23,419 nt of DNA. Origin: Haplomitrium mnioides (taxonomy: Eukaryota; Marchantiophyta; Haplomitriopsida; Calobryales). Of this stretch, positions 1 to 9,843 are shown piece after piece. The first letter of the stretch is position 1. Each line of letters opens with the position of its first letter. The translations under genes and the position numbers were made by a program. The notes below the pieces were generated by a model, which did not search any database, had not been told where the DNA came from, and saw only the letters and a list, made by a program, of their open reading frames with translations. The stretch is from NCBI GenBank assembly GCA_049999725.1, contig JBNGIS010007877.1:1-23419 (forward strand). The letters run 5' to 3'.

Positions 1-429
1 TTAGTTGCGTTGGCAAATTGTATTGTACTGTATTGTTTTCTCACTCTGAAGCTCTGGCCTCGTTTGAAAATTCAATTACACTCCCATTCCAAGTCAGGTA
101 GAGGTTTTGGACCTTTGCCTTTGTTCTACACTGGCTATGGCTATTTGAGCATCCCTGACTTTCTCAAATACAATTGAACTCCCGCTAAGCTACGCTATTG
201 GCGCTTGTGGAGATTTTGGCTTTAAAATGTGGTATGCAGATCTTGGCTTGACAATGAGTTCTATGTGTGTAGAGCTCATATCTGCGCTGCGCTTGCTCTA
301 AAGACCTTGAAAACTTCTTGACAGCTCAATTATGTATGTGTTTGTCCAAGTTCACAAAGGAGGTTGTGGTGTTCTTTGTGAGGGGAAGAAAGAGAGAGGT
401 TATGAGAGCAAGAGTATATGGACTGATAC
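1..429. other. Unassigned left flank
   Basis: This stretch shows no resemblance to the LTRs or to the pol genes seen elsewhere in the window. No credible reading frame, splice pattern or RNA gene is visible. It holds a short ATTGTATTG-type repetition near 17-40 and a purine-rich run near 381-400. LTR similarity begins abruptly near 430, in the middle of an LTR, so this is a breakpoint and not a natural element end. It could be host DNA, another transposon, or an assembly join. Confidence 0.5.
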
Positions 430-675
430 TCGACACCCCTTCAATCCACCTCCACCTCTGTTAGCCCCATGTGTGAGTATACACGCCTCACGTCAATTCT
501 CACTAGGATCCAATTCTGCCTTTCCTCATTGCGTTTTCCTTGTCCCGAGATCGATTGTGCGTCTCTAGCTTGCTTGCACACTAACCTGATTGAATTCAAC
601 GTCGACGATGTATACCCCTTAAGCTTCGGCCTCGTGAGTCCTTCCCGTTAGAAAAGTCATTATTCCCATTAGGCT

Positions 676-775
676 NNNNNNNNNNNNNNNNNNNNNNNNN
701 NNNNNNNNNNNNNNNNNNNNNNNNNNNNNNNNNNNNNNNNNNNNNNNNNNNNNNNNNNNNNNNNNNNNNNNNNNN
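676..775. other. Assembly gap (100 N)
   Basis: A run of exactly 100 N inside the element A 3' LTR. A round number of N usually stands for a gap of unknown size. In the 5' LTR the sequence flanking the gap is continuous near 8975-9180. Confidence 0.99.
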
Positions 776-1410
776 AGGAATCTAGCGGATTCGCGACCGG
801 AGATTCTCAAAGATCTGAGTCCGCAGAATCCAGTGGAACCTAGGACCCATTGTTGACTTTTTCTCCGTTGCCGCCGATGAACGTTGCATTAGACCTCGAA
901 GTTGGACCAGCAGTTTGACCTAGCTCTGTACTTGATCGTGGATTCTAATCCGAAGAATCCAAAGGATCCCTCGAACTCCTCCGAAGTTGACTGTGGATTC
1001 TAATCGGAAGTATCCCTCAAACTCCTCCGAAGTGCCACATGTCAAGGCTGACTTTCTTTCGTGGCCGCTGTCTGATGCCGTTTCCAACAGGGAAGGTGGA
1101 CCACCGCGCTAACTTGGTTCCGTGGTTGACCTCCCTTTGATCCAAAGGATCCAACGGGCTCTGTCAAAGCACCACGTAATCCGAAGCTGCGATGTCTGTC
1201 GCCGTTTTCAATAGGGAAGGCGGACTGATGTGCTGACCTGGCTCGTGGAACCCAATGTGCTCCTCCGAGTTGCCACGTGTCCGCTTACCTTCCTAGACAC
1301 TTACGAAGACTCCACGTAATCCGAGGGAGCGCTGTCCGATGCCATTTTCAACGAGGAAGCTTGACCGTCGCGTTGACTTGATTCCGAAGAAGACCGCAGA
1401 CACCCTGAGA

Positions 1411-1784
1411 CTGCCATGTTTCCGCAAGGTCACGCAGACATCCTACGCCTCCTATGTCTCCGCTGAAACCCTCGGAATCCTGGGCTTGCCATGCCCTCAC
1501 TAAGTCCCACGGACACCCTGAACCAGCCACGCTTCCGTCGAATCTTTCGGAGCCCTGCGAAGACGCCATGTTTCTACAGAGTCCGGCGGACCTCTTTCGT
1601 CTGCTACGTATCCGCTAAGTCTTGTAGACACCCTAGGCCGCCACACCGCCGCTAAGTCCCTTGGACACCCTGAGGATGCCACGTTTTCGTGGAATCTTCT
1701 GGAGCTCTACGAAGACGCCACGTTTCTATAGGATCTTCCAGAGTTCTGCCAAGACGCCACATTTCCGTTAAGAATCGCAGACAG
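1411..1784. repeat. 38-bp tandem array in LTR, about 10 units
   Basis: Degenerate units of about 38 bp, each opening with a form of GCCACGTTTCCGC followed by an AATC/GGAG-like middle and CCCTGAAGA. About ten units fill 374 bp. The same unit occurs about 6 times at 10001-10228, 5 times at 12491-12680 and 3 times in each LTR of element C. It is an LTR minisatellite with no spacers. Confidence 0.85.
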
Positions 1785-2307
1785 GGAAGGAAGTGGTCGG
1801 GGACCTCACTAGAACCCGTTTAACACCTGAGGTATCGAAACGTCCCCCGATCCTTGGCCTAGTCACTACTCACAAAGGCTCTAGCCCCTCCTTTCTCTTC
1901 CCCATCTCTGCCTCTAGTGCGCGCATCTCGGAGCTTGCTCTATGGCCTTTCCTTGTCCGCGGTCCCCCTCACCCGCTGGCTCTTCTTCGATCTCCGCCCT
2001 GCAGCTTCGATCCTCCTCCTCAGACCGTTTCTCCTTCCTGCTAGGGCCTTGATTGCTGCCTCTCGATGATACTTAGACCCTCTTCTGCTTCCGTGGTGCT
2101 CTCCCACTTGCAGGCTACCAGCACTCCCTTCTCTCCTTATGCAGCGATCCCGTTCCATTCATCTGATCTCTGCCATCCGCTTATACGCATTGGTTGGACT
2201 CAATCCGCTGCTTACGAGGTATTTTAGCACTTACAAGAGGGAAATTGTGACAATGCTACTCCCGATTTTCCAAATCCTTCCTTAGTGCTCCATGTCACTG
2301 GTTGACA

Positions 2308-2320
2308 TAACTCTCCCTTC
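2308..2320 (-). promoter_or_regulatory. Polypurine tract of element A
   Basis: On the minus strand GAAGGGAGAGTTA runs directly into the LTR start TGTCAACC. This is the expected place and composition for the primer of plus-strand cDNA synthesis. Element C has a similar purine tract at the same place (16709-16722). Confidence 0.8.
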
Positions 2321-2431
2321 AAGTGTGAAGCGACCGTTCGAACACGCTTCCCCATTCATGAGTTCCGCTGGTTGCCTCCTCCGCAGTGGTCACTACCTAG
2401 CTACTCCCACGTCGCTGAAGTGCAATTCCTC

Positions 2432-2474
2432 AACACACACACATATACTCACACACCCAACACCTGCACACATA
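2432..2474. repeat. CA-rich microsatellite in element A 3' UTR
   Basis: An interrupted run of CA dinucleotides lies between the integrase stop and the polypurine tract. Element C has a purer CA run in the same position (16852-16880), so the feature belongs to the family and predates these insertions. Confidence 0.85.
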
Positions 2475-2475
2475 A

Positions 2476-2862
2476 TTACATCTCGCTCCTTGGAGGCTTT
2501 GATTGGATCACCCTTGGCTCCCCTCCTTCCTCCTCCTGGTTTATGTACCTCTTGAGACGATCGAAATCCACTTGGTTGGCGAACTTGAGACCCTCCAGTG
2601 TCTCCAATTCTGCTGACCCATTTCAATGTAGTGTCCTTAGCACAACGGAGCCCATCCATTTGGTGTGTAATTTCCCACGGAAGTGCACAAATCTGTTGTC
2701 ATAAAACAGCACGAGCTTCCCCTCGCAGAGATTGGTTGGTTTCAAGCCCTTACCATGTTGCTGCTTCTGCAATTGTTGTTGGTGTTCCAATCTTTCTTGG
2801 GCATGATCTTTGGTCTCTTCCAGGCTCTCCAGTTGGCATAGTCTCTCCCTCTTGCTTCGATC
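2476..2862 (-). pseudogene. Integrase C-terminal domain, element A
   Basis: This is the DNA-binding end of the Gypsy integrase. One minus-strand frame runs from the gap at 2862 to a TAA at 2476-2478. It contains a coiled, charged stretch (EHQQQLQKQQHGKGLKP) and then the small beta-barrel region with FVHFRGKLHTKWMG, the GPY/F-module position. Element C has RWMGPF there, whereas this copy has KWMGSV. One in-frame TGA interrupts it at 2623-2625, where element C has CGG (Arg). The frame ends about 25 residues after the conserved LKRY, leaving no room for a chromodomain. The upstream part is hidden by the gap. Confidence 0.85.
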
Positions 2863-2962
2863 NNNNNNNNNNNNNNNNNNNNNNNNNNNNNNNNNNNNNN
2901 NNNNNNNNNNNNNNNNNNNNNNNNNNNNNNNNNNNNNNNNNNNNNNNNNNNNNNNNNNNNNN
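2863..2962. other. Assembly gap (100 N) inside integrase
   Basis: Aligned by eye to element C, the sequences flanking this gap correspond to about 17273 and 17597. The missing DNA is therefore probably about 320 bp, not 100. It should contain the third catalytic acidic residue (Glu) of the integrase core. Confidence 0.95.
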
Positions 2963-3614
2963 CTTGATCACTTTCTAGCTCCGATGGAGGCCCCAATCGA
3001 TTGAACACATGTTAATACAGGAGGGCAACCACTGTCTTGGCATCATCCTTCCGAGTGGCTCTAGCTTTCACCCACTTTGTTGCATAATCCCTGTCCAATT
3101 GGATGTATCTGTTGCCTCTACGAGTGGAAGGTGCAATTGGGCTGATGAAATCAATCCCCCACTTTTGAAAAGGTGCCACGGGGATAATGGGGATGAAGGG
3201 ATGGTGTTGATTAGCTGCTGGCCTCCCTGTCCTCTAGCATACGTCACACCACTTCACCCAGAAGTGCACATCTTTGTGCAGAGTGGGCCACCAGTACTCT
3301 ACATCCAAAATCTTCCTAAGGATGGTATGTGTTGCGAAATGGCCCCCCACCTCCTCTTCGTGCAAGGCCCTCATTACCACCGAGGATTGATCATGCTTCA
3401 AGCACCGCTTGATCGTTCCATCGTACTCTCTTTTGTGCAACACCCCCTAGATCAATAGATATGGGTTCATCTTTCTGAGGAACACGACAACTTCCTCTCT
3501 GCTACTGCCTTTCAAGATTTGAGCTAGACAAAGGAATTCTGTTATTGAAGCATAGTTCGTGGCCTTTCCAACTTTCACTTAGAATAGGTTCTCATCCGGA
3601 AATGCATCGCCTAC
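2963..3614 (-). pseudogene. Integrase zinc finger and catalytic core, element A
   Basis: Minus strand. The N-terminal HHCC finger is clear: LHEEEVGGHFA carries the two His and WVKWCDVC the two Cys. The core follows, with GIDFISPIAPSTRRGNRY holding the first catalytic Asp and DYATKWVKA next to it. ESDQG at the gap edge holds the second Asp, and the Glu falls in the gap. In-frame stops include TAG directly after CDVC (3234-3236) and TAA after ALLY (3011-3013). The first of these is also present in element C. The product would have joined cDNA to the chromosome, but this copy cannot make it. Confidence 0.88.
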
Positions 3615-4118
3615 CTACTCCTGATTGATTGGTCTAGCAATTCGAGAGAAGAAGTCGACATTGCTATGCTTCCTCCTTGGCTTGATCCTCACTTCAAAGT
3701 TGAACTCTTGCAAGAGCAACACCCACCTCACAATTTGACCAGTCATATCTGGTTTGTTCACCATGTACTTGAGGGCATTGTGATCGGTATGGAAGATCAC
3801 ATTGTAATGCAACAAGTAGTGCTTGAATTTCTTCAAGGCATAGATAACTCTTAGGGCCTCTCGATCCGTAGCAATGTATTTCTTTTCTATGGAGGCTAGT
3901 AGCCTGCTGGCAAAAACGATCGGATGGTCTCTGCCCTCCTCATCTATTTGGCTCAGCACCACTCCGATGCAGAATCCGAACACATCAATCATCACGTGAA
4001 AATCTCTCCCCCAGTTGGGAGGTACTAAAACAGGGGCCTTTGTTAATCGCCTCTTCAATTCCATGAAGCTCGCGAGCCTTTCGGGGGTGGCTTCAAAGTT
4101 GTTGCCTCTTTTTGTCAT
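3615..4118 (-). pseudogene. RNase H domain, element A
   Basis: One open minus-strand frame of about 167 codons. It contains the Gypsy RNase H landmarks in order: FHVMIDVFGFCIG (first Asp), IATDREALRVIYALKKFKHYLL (catalytic Glu) and FHTDHNALKYMVNK (Asp of TDH). It closes with WVLLLQEFNFEVRIKP and FFSRIARPINQE. The residues expected for RNA-strand cleavage in the RNA/DNA hybrid are present, unlike in element C. It is cut from RT by a TAG at 4119-4121, where element C has CAG (Gln). It also ends in a stop before the integrase region. Confidence 0.9.
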
Positions 4119-4886
4119 CTAGGTGACGGGTAGAGCCACTAAGGCAAATTGGTCGATAAACCTTCTGTAATATCCCATGCAACCTAAGAAGCCTTGTACC
4201 TCTTTCAAGTTGGTGGGGAATGAGACCTTCATCCAGATGGTGATCTTCTCTTGATCCATCTCGATGCCCCGACTGGAAATCCGGTGTCCAAGGAGTATTC
4301 CCTCCTTGACTCCAAAGAAGCATTTTCCCAGATGCAATCTCAACCTCGTCTGTCTACATTGTTGGAGAGTGAGCCTCACATCCCGCTCGTGACTCTTCAA
4401 CTTCCCATACACCACAAAATCGTCGATAAAGATCTCCAAGAGGTTCCTGAGATAATCATGGAAGATGTTCATCATCATCCATTGAAAAGTACCTACTGTA
4501 TTGCATAATCCAAATGGCATTCTTCGGAAGGCAAATACCCCCCATTTTGTGGTGAATGCTATTTTGAGTTGATCCTCCTATTTGATCCAAATCTGATTGT
4601 ACTCAAAGTACTTGTCCATGAAGCTCTACACCTCTTGTCCTGCCACCAAATCCAGCATCCCATCCGTGAAAGGCAATGGATAGTGGTCTTTCTTTGTGGC
4701 CTCATTGAGCTTTCGAAAATCTTTGCACACTCGGATTTTCCTTTCACTATCTTATCCCACTTTCTTGGTCACCACCACCAGTAGAGACACTCACTCACTA
4801 TTGAGGACTGGGTAGATGAGGTCTACCTCCAATGGTTTGTCAATTTCTTCTTTCACCAACAGGTAGAAGCAAGGGTTAATCCTGTA
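4119..4886 (-). pseudogene. Reverse transcriptase, element A
   Basis: The distal half (4119-4520) is one open frame with MPFGLCN, the catalytic box FIDDFVVYG (FIDD at 4419-4430), GILLGHRISSRGI and MGYYRRFI. The proximal half (4521-4886) is recognisable by INPCFYLLVKEEIDK, FRKLNEATKKDHYPLPF and YNQIWI, but several in-frame stops break it. One of these is a TAG at 4626-4628 that recurs at the matching place in element C. The two catalytic Asp of the FIDD box are intact. The enzyme would have copied the element RNA into cDNA in virus-like particles. Confidence 0.9.
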
Positions 4887-5897
4887 TTATCGTTGTCTCA
4901 ACGGGATTGCTATTGGCTCCGGGTGAATCCAGTGTTCCCTCAATTCCCTCGGGACTCCCTTCAAATCTACATGATTCCAACCAAAGGCATCATTGAAGTT
5001 ACTTAGAAGCTGGGTGATGACTTTCTCTGATTCTCTAGGCAATTTAGATCCGATATGGAATGCTCGTTCCTCTTGGACCACCACTTGCTTGTGTCTGGCT
5101 TTTCTCACCACCCACATCTCATTTCTCCATTGTGCCCCTTCCTCTTGCATCAAGGTCGCCAACAACAACCTCCCTTCCACTGGGGGATATTCTTCAGACT
5201 TCTCCGTGTCCGCCTCTTGCATCCGATGAGACACTTCGGACCCCTCCTGTCTTTGAGCTTTAGTGTCCTCATCCCCAGTCCGATCTTCCGTGGATTCCTT
5301 CAGCTGGTGCTCTATTTTGGTGTATGTTTCTATCTCAATTTGGTTTACATAGACCACTCCTCCTTCCGCCTGATCCTTCTCTGTTGCCTCGCTCACCATC
5401 TGAACCCAGTAGTAGTGCTCCGACTCTTCCTCCTCCTTAGACCACTCAATGTCATATTCTTCTTCTGCTTGGGTCTCACCCCAGTGAGGAATAGGTCCAT
5501 AGTGTACCAATGTCTTCTTGGGGTTGTACACCAATATGGAATTCCCCCAATTATATACGACTTGGGCCCCATATAGCCAAGGTCTCCCAATTAGCACAGA
5601 GTATGGAGATGCCCTCGTTGGCTGCATGACTAGGTAATTCAGCTTAAACTCCTTCTCTCTGATGAAGGTGGGCACTTGGAGGAGCGAGCCTAATGGTTTC
5701 ACTCGGGATCCATCCACGAGCCTCATGATTCTGGCTGTGGGTTGGAGTTCTGTGAATCCCAGCTTATGGGCGGTCTCCTCCACTATCATATTTACTCTTG
5801 CCCCTCTGTCTACGAGCGCCAATGATAGGATGCACCTTGCGATCTGGATGTCAATCTTAGGGGCCCTCTTGTCCTCACACACTAGTTGCAGATCCAA
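4887..5897 (-). pseudogene. Retropepsin-like protease plus acidic linker to RT, element A
   Basis: One open minus-strand frame of about 336 codons, the longest in the window. Residues about 1-125 are an aspartic protease. The flap/active site reads ALVDRGARVNMI where the family usually has D-S/T-G, so the catalytic Asp (gtc at 5808-5810) is kept but the next residue is Arg. SVLIGRPWLYGAQVVYN is the C-terminal protease signature. Residues about 145-250 form a Glu/Asp-rich spacer (EWSKEEEESEHYYW and onward). The last ~85 residues lead into RT (FNDAFGWNHVDLKGVPRELREH). It ends in a TAA at 4887-4889, shared with element C. The Arg in the active site probably impairs cleavage. Confidence 0.85.
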
Positions 5898-6480
5898 CTC
5901 GGGGTAGTCTTCTCATCCTCTTGGCTCTCATCAACACTTCGCGGAGCTGCCTTCTATACAGTGGGTTGTTCTTTATCAATTGGCCCACTGTGGCTATAAC
6001 AAGATAGTCCCTCACATCTGCATGGATGTTGTATGGAACGGGTTTCACCCCATCTTCTAGGCATGTGATCTTCGCCGCCACCTCTTTGATCCCTCCTTGT
6101 TGCTTGCGGACCTCCTTCAAGGTCTCCACCGCTGCCTATTCCTCCTCTAGAGCTTCCAAATCCTCCAATTACTTCCTCACGTGGTCCTGTTGCTTAGGAT
6201 CGAACCACTTTGGAGTATCCTTCGGATAGTGTAAATCACTCTGTAATGGTGTTGCTTGGGCCGTCCCCTTCTTGGGCTTCCACTCACTTTTCCTCTGACT
6301 CTTCTTCTTGGCCTTCGCCTCGGCTCGGGTCACCACTCGGAAGCAATCTTCAAGGGCGGATGTCTCTCATCTCAGCAATACCCCCTCCTCCTCCTTCTCC
6401 AAGGCTATGAGGTTGACAATTGCGAAGGGAGGGGGATTTGCGCCTAGCTTGGGGGATGCATCGGGTCTTTTGTTAAGTGG
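5898..6480 (-). pseudogene. Gag-to-protease linker region, element A
   Basis: Minus-strand coding similarity continues from gag into protease with frameshifts. The part at about 5930-6129 includes VRDYLVIATVGQLIKNN and YRRQLREVLMRAKR, a helical segment of the kind found just before the protease in many Gypsy polyproteins. The join to the protease frame near 5890 is out of phase. The part at 6130-6480 is Lys/Glu-rich on the minus strand, and I can assign no domain to it. Confidence 0.55.
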
Positions 6481-7819
6481 GCAATTGACCGCCATATGCC
6501 CATCCTTCTTGCATTGGAAACATAAGGCAGACGGTTGGCCGTAACCGCTCTTCTGTGATTCAGACAGTTAGAGGAAATGTGGCCGGGTTGGCTACAATTC
6601 CAGCATACCATAATCGTTGTCCGGGGTGGCCAATTAGCAGCCCACTAGTTTCCTGGCCCTCTGCTCCCCACCGCATGCCTTCTTAGCATTGTGCGATGCC
6701 CCTTACTGATTTGATACACCGTCTGTGGGGCCTCTTCTATCATGTACTCCACTTCCTCCCTCACATACTCTCGTGCTTCCTCCCTCATATAGTGCATTGC
6801 ATTGTTTTCTACCATGCATTCCTGAAGGGAGTGGCCATGTTTGTTACACCTACGCAGCACACTCCGACTCGTTTGGTAGGTAGGGGCATGCCCTCCAATT
6901 TGATCCCTTGTAGGAGAATGTTCATTACCTCCATCTTGCCGCTCAGCTACTCAATTCGATCCCTCCCCTCTTGTTTCTTGCTTGTTTCAGGTTCGGGCTC
7001 ACTTCTTCTGTATTTCCCTTTGGTGGTCCCCTTACGCTAATGCACCTCTCTCTCCTTGGCCTACTTTTTCTTCTTCAAATCCTTCCACTTGTTCTTCCTC
7101 CGAGATGATTGGTCCTCTTCTGAGCTAATGTTGTCCGAGTTGCTCTCGCATTCCAAGGAAGCTGCAGAACTTTCATTTGTCTCCTCTCCACTCTCTGAAG
7201 TGTCTGAAGAGTCATCGGACTTATACTTTGCTCTGGCCTTTCTGGGAGAACTTGTGATTGCAGCCTTTACATGTGAGCGGGTTGCATTGACCGCCTCTTC
7301 CAGAGTTTGCGGATTCGTTTGCCTCACCGAGCTCCTAATTACCTTTGGTAGAGCTGCTAGGAACCATGTGGTGAGCATCCTATCCATGGCGAGGCGATTC
7401 AACTTTCGAGCCACCTTCTTAAACTTCTGGAGGAATTTCTTGACGGACTCCTTCTTCTTCATCCTTAGTTGACCCATTTTGATTAGTGCCTTTGTTTCTT
7501 CTCCGATTTCTCTGAATTTTGCAATGAATGCAGCTTTGAAGGCCCCACAGTCTCTCTTGACGTTGTCGAGAAAATTGTTGTACCATGAATGGGCCTCTCC
7601 CTTCAGGACTGGTGGTAGGATTTTGATTTTTACATGACTCTCTCCATAAGCTGTTATAGTGCTCTCGAGATCATCAAGCCAGACATCAAGGTCGTCCTTC
7701 AGACACCCCTTGAAAGATTTGTATTTGAACCTTCCCCTCAATCCGAACGGAGGCACTGGGTTTGGCATCCCAGCACTAGGCAATGACAATTCCACCCACA
7801 AATCAATGCCTTCCTCCAC
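6481..7819 (-). pseudogene. Gag (capsid and nucleocapsid), element A
   Basis: The N-terminal ~200 codons (from about 7819) fit the plant retrotransposon gag capsid domain: LKGEAHSWYNNFLDN, FKAAFIAKFREIGEE, ESVKKFLQKFKKVARKLN and TWFLAALPK. A Ser/Glu-rich stretch and a basic tail follow, then a stop at about 7061. Further on come a knuckle-like CNKHGHSLQEC (about 6795-6850) and two clear CCHC zinc knuckles, CWNCSQPGHISSNC (6564-6605) and CFQCKKDGHMAVNC (6481-6522), in different frames. The protein would package element RNA in virus-like particles. No ATG opens the capsid frame. It begins at a GTG shortly after an in-frame stop, so the true start is lost or lies upstream through a frameshift. 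Confidence 0.85.
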
Positions 7820-7946
7820 ACTTCCTCAACAGGCTCACAACCAATTGTTGTGTTTCTCATAATTCTCCTTCACAATCCGATTGTGGATCCTTGGTGCACA
7901 AAGTGATATCTTGGCTTCGGGTTGGTCTTTGGTTTCTGCAACTTTT

Positions 7947-7964
7947 GCCCTTCTTTTAGCACCA
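7947..7964 (-). promoter_or_regulatory. Primer-binding site of element A
   Basis: On the minus strand TGGTGCTAAAAGAAGGGC lies 8 nt inside the 5' LTR edge. In B the same site reads TGGCGCTAGAAGGAGGG, which looks like the less decayed version. A TGG start close to the LTR is expected for pairing with a tRNA 3' CCA end. I do not assign the tRNA. Confidence 0.65.
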
Positions 7965-7972
7965 AAAATTTA

Positions 7973-9843
7973 TGTCACTCCCTCTCTTCAAGCCTTAACC
8001 TTCACAAGTGCCACTTGGAAGGCCGGAGAGGACAAAAGTATGGGATTAAGGTTATTTTGTGAGATGGCCCCTATTTAATTATCACTTTGAGGCTTCAAAT
8101 GATCTCTCTTCACTTTACCAACTTTCTACTCACCTCAACATACACAGCAACATCCCAAGAGCTCATTCACCCACCATGCTAGAACATGGATACACACAAC
8201 CCTAATCGCTCTATGGAAATCTTCAATGTAATTCAAAGGTCCCAAATCTAGACCCAACCACCTTGTATACACTTTAGAAGCGGGGTGGAAAAACCCTTGT
8301 GTCACAGAAAAATGCCAAGAGACTGGACTCCCCCTCATTGGGTTATCCCAAGGTTTCAACAAATGGAATTCTTGCCTACTTCTAGTCTTAAAACATTCTT
8401 ATACAATAAAACAGAGTATAGGAACAAATGCAATGACCTCTGAGTCATAGAACTATGTCAATGGACTTGACTCCCCTTTCACAGGGTTGTCCCAAGGTCT
8501 GAACAATTGTAATCTGTCTGAGCCTAATCCTAATTGCTTCTAATATCTTATAACATAATTCAAATCTAACTAACATATTCACACACATTTACAAATGTGC
8601 ACACTCATCAACAAAACATTAGCCTTTCAAATCTCCTGTATCGATCCACCTCTGCCACAGGTCCACCCACAGGGATGAGTTTACTTGGATCGCCCGAGCC
8701 TCTAGAGCTTCTGACTCAACGATTCTTGGCACCCCTACACTCCAGCTCCACCCTTGCTAGCCCCACGTGTAAGTACACTCGCCTCACGTCGATTCTCACT
8801 GGGATCCACTTCTGCCTTACCTCATTGCATTTTCCTTGTCTCGAGATCGCTTGTACGTCTCTAGCTTGCTTGCACACCAACCTGATCGAACTCAAAGCCC
8901 GTAAATGTACACCCCTCAAGCTTCCGCCTGCGTGAATCCTTCTCGTTAGAAAGGTCGTCATTCCCGTTAGGCTCGGACCAAGACGTGGCGACACCTGCTT
9001 CATCTATTAGCAAATTCCCTCCAAGTACAACGGTCATACGGGGTCGAGTCCGAGGAATTTGACGGGTTATGATTTCAAAGATTCCTACGGAACCCAAGTC
9101 TGAAGAACCCCTTAGAATAGAGTTCCAAAGAATCCTGTGGAAAAGGAGTTCAAAGGAATCTCGCGTATTGGCGTCCGAAGATTCCTACGGATCTGAGCCC
9201 GCAAAATCCAGCGGAACCCAGAGCCCGTTGTTGACTTATCCTCTGTTGCCGCCGTCCGACGCTACATAGTTGATCGCGGATCCCAATCCAAAGAACCCAA
9301 CGGAAAAAAAAGTCCGAAGGATCCCTCGGACTTCTTCAAAGTGCTATATTTGAAGGCTCACTTTCTTTCGTGGCCGCCGTCTGACACCATTTTCAACAAG
9401 GAAGGTAGAATGTCGTGCTGACTTCCATCCCTGGATGATTCCTCTCTCACCCGAAGGATCCAACGGGCTCTATCAAAGTGCCATGTCATCCGAAGTCGCG
9501 CTGTCCGACTTTGTTTTCAAAGAAGAAGGCTGACCGACGTGTTGACCCGGTTCCATGGTTGACTCCACTCTAACATGAAGGATCCAACGGGCTCTATCGA
9601 AGTGCCACGTCATCCAAAGCCACGCCGTCCAATGTCATTTTCAAAGAAGAAGGCTGACCGACACGCTCACGTGGTTTCGTGGTTGACTCCTCTCTGACCC
9701 GAAGGATCCAACGCCGTCCTACTCACTGATTGGAGTTGATTCATTGCTTCCGAGGTACTTTAGCACTCACAAGAGAGAGATTGTGCCAAAGCTACTTCCG
9801 ATTTCTTGAATCCCTCCTTAGCGCTCCATGTCACTGGCTGACA
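7973..9843 (-). repeat. Element A 5' LTR (1871 bp)
   Basis: Bounded by the inverted terminal pair TGTCA...TGACA seen in its sister LTRs: plus-strand TGTCACTCCC at 7973 and GGCTGACA ending at 9843. It is the shortest complete LTR here. Compared with LTR B and the 3' LTR, it jumps at about 9713 straight to the terminal ~130 bp, so the 38-bp array and neighbouring U3 sequence are missing. It contains two 124-bp direct repeats (9443-9690). On the minus strand it would have carried the promoter. I see no convincing TATA box. Confidence 0.85.
9443..9713. repeat. 124-bp direct repeats in A 5' LTR
   Basis: Two units of equal length (9443-9566 and 9567-9690) are followed by a 23-bp partial third unit. 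Each holds GAAGGATCCAACGGGCTC, a CCACGTCATCC-type box, TTTTCAAAGAAGAAGGCTG and a closing GTTGACTCC. The partial unit ends exactly where the LTR jumps to its terminal segment. Confidence 0.85.

Larger units (their letters stand above)
430..2307 (-). repeat. Element A 3' LTR, truncated
   Basis: It matches the LTRs at 8721-9843, 11455-13312 and 14490-16708 in the same order. Its inner edge at 2307 reads TGTCAACC on the minus strand, the same start as the TGTCAGCC of the sister LTRs, and the polypurine tract follows immediately on the plus strand. The first ~750 bp present in the 5' LTR (7973-8720) are missing, because similarity starts abruptly near 430. A 100-base gap interrupts it at 676-775. 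It keeps a large 38-bp tandem array that the 5' LTR of the same element lacks. Confidence 0.85.
430..9843 (-). mobile_element. Element A: Ty3/Gypsy LTR retrotransposon, decayed
   Basis: Read on the minus strand, the order is 5' LTR (7973-9843), primer-binding site, gag, protease, reverse transcriptase, RNase H, integrase, polypurine tract and 3' LTR (430-2307). PR-RT-RNaseH-IN is the Ty3/Gypsy order. No chromodomain follows the integrase C-terminal domain. Every gene carries stops or frameshifts, so the element is not autonomous. The 3' LTR lacks its outer part, so the left target-site duplication cannot be checked. Two runs of N lie inside the element. The right edge abuts a fragment of another LTR of the same family, which suggests a nested insertion. 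Confidence 0.88.

Noticed and set aside
1411-1784. CRISPR-like regularly spaced array
   Set aside because: Units are contiguous and degenerate with no unique spacers, they occur in LTRs of a plant-type retrotransposon, and there are no cas genes.
1793-2158. Small overlapping frames on both strands near the end of A's 3' LTR
   Set aside because: They are short, lie in LTR sequence, and have no motif. They are chance frames in a GC-rich segment.
2598-3008. Open frames that run through the N gap
   Set aside because: They exist only because N translates as X. The real frame here is the minus-strand integrase.
5055-5576. A 173-codon plus-strand open frame
   Set aside because: It is antisense to the protease/linker frame, and its Leu/Pro/Ser-rich content is a by-product of the acidic codons on the other strand.
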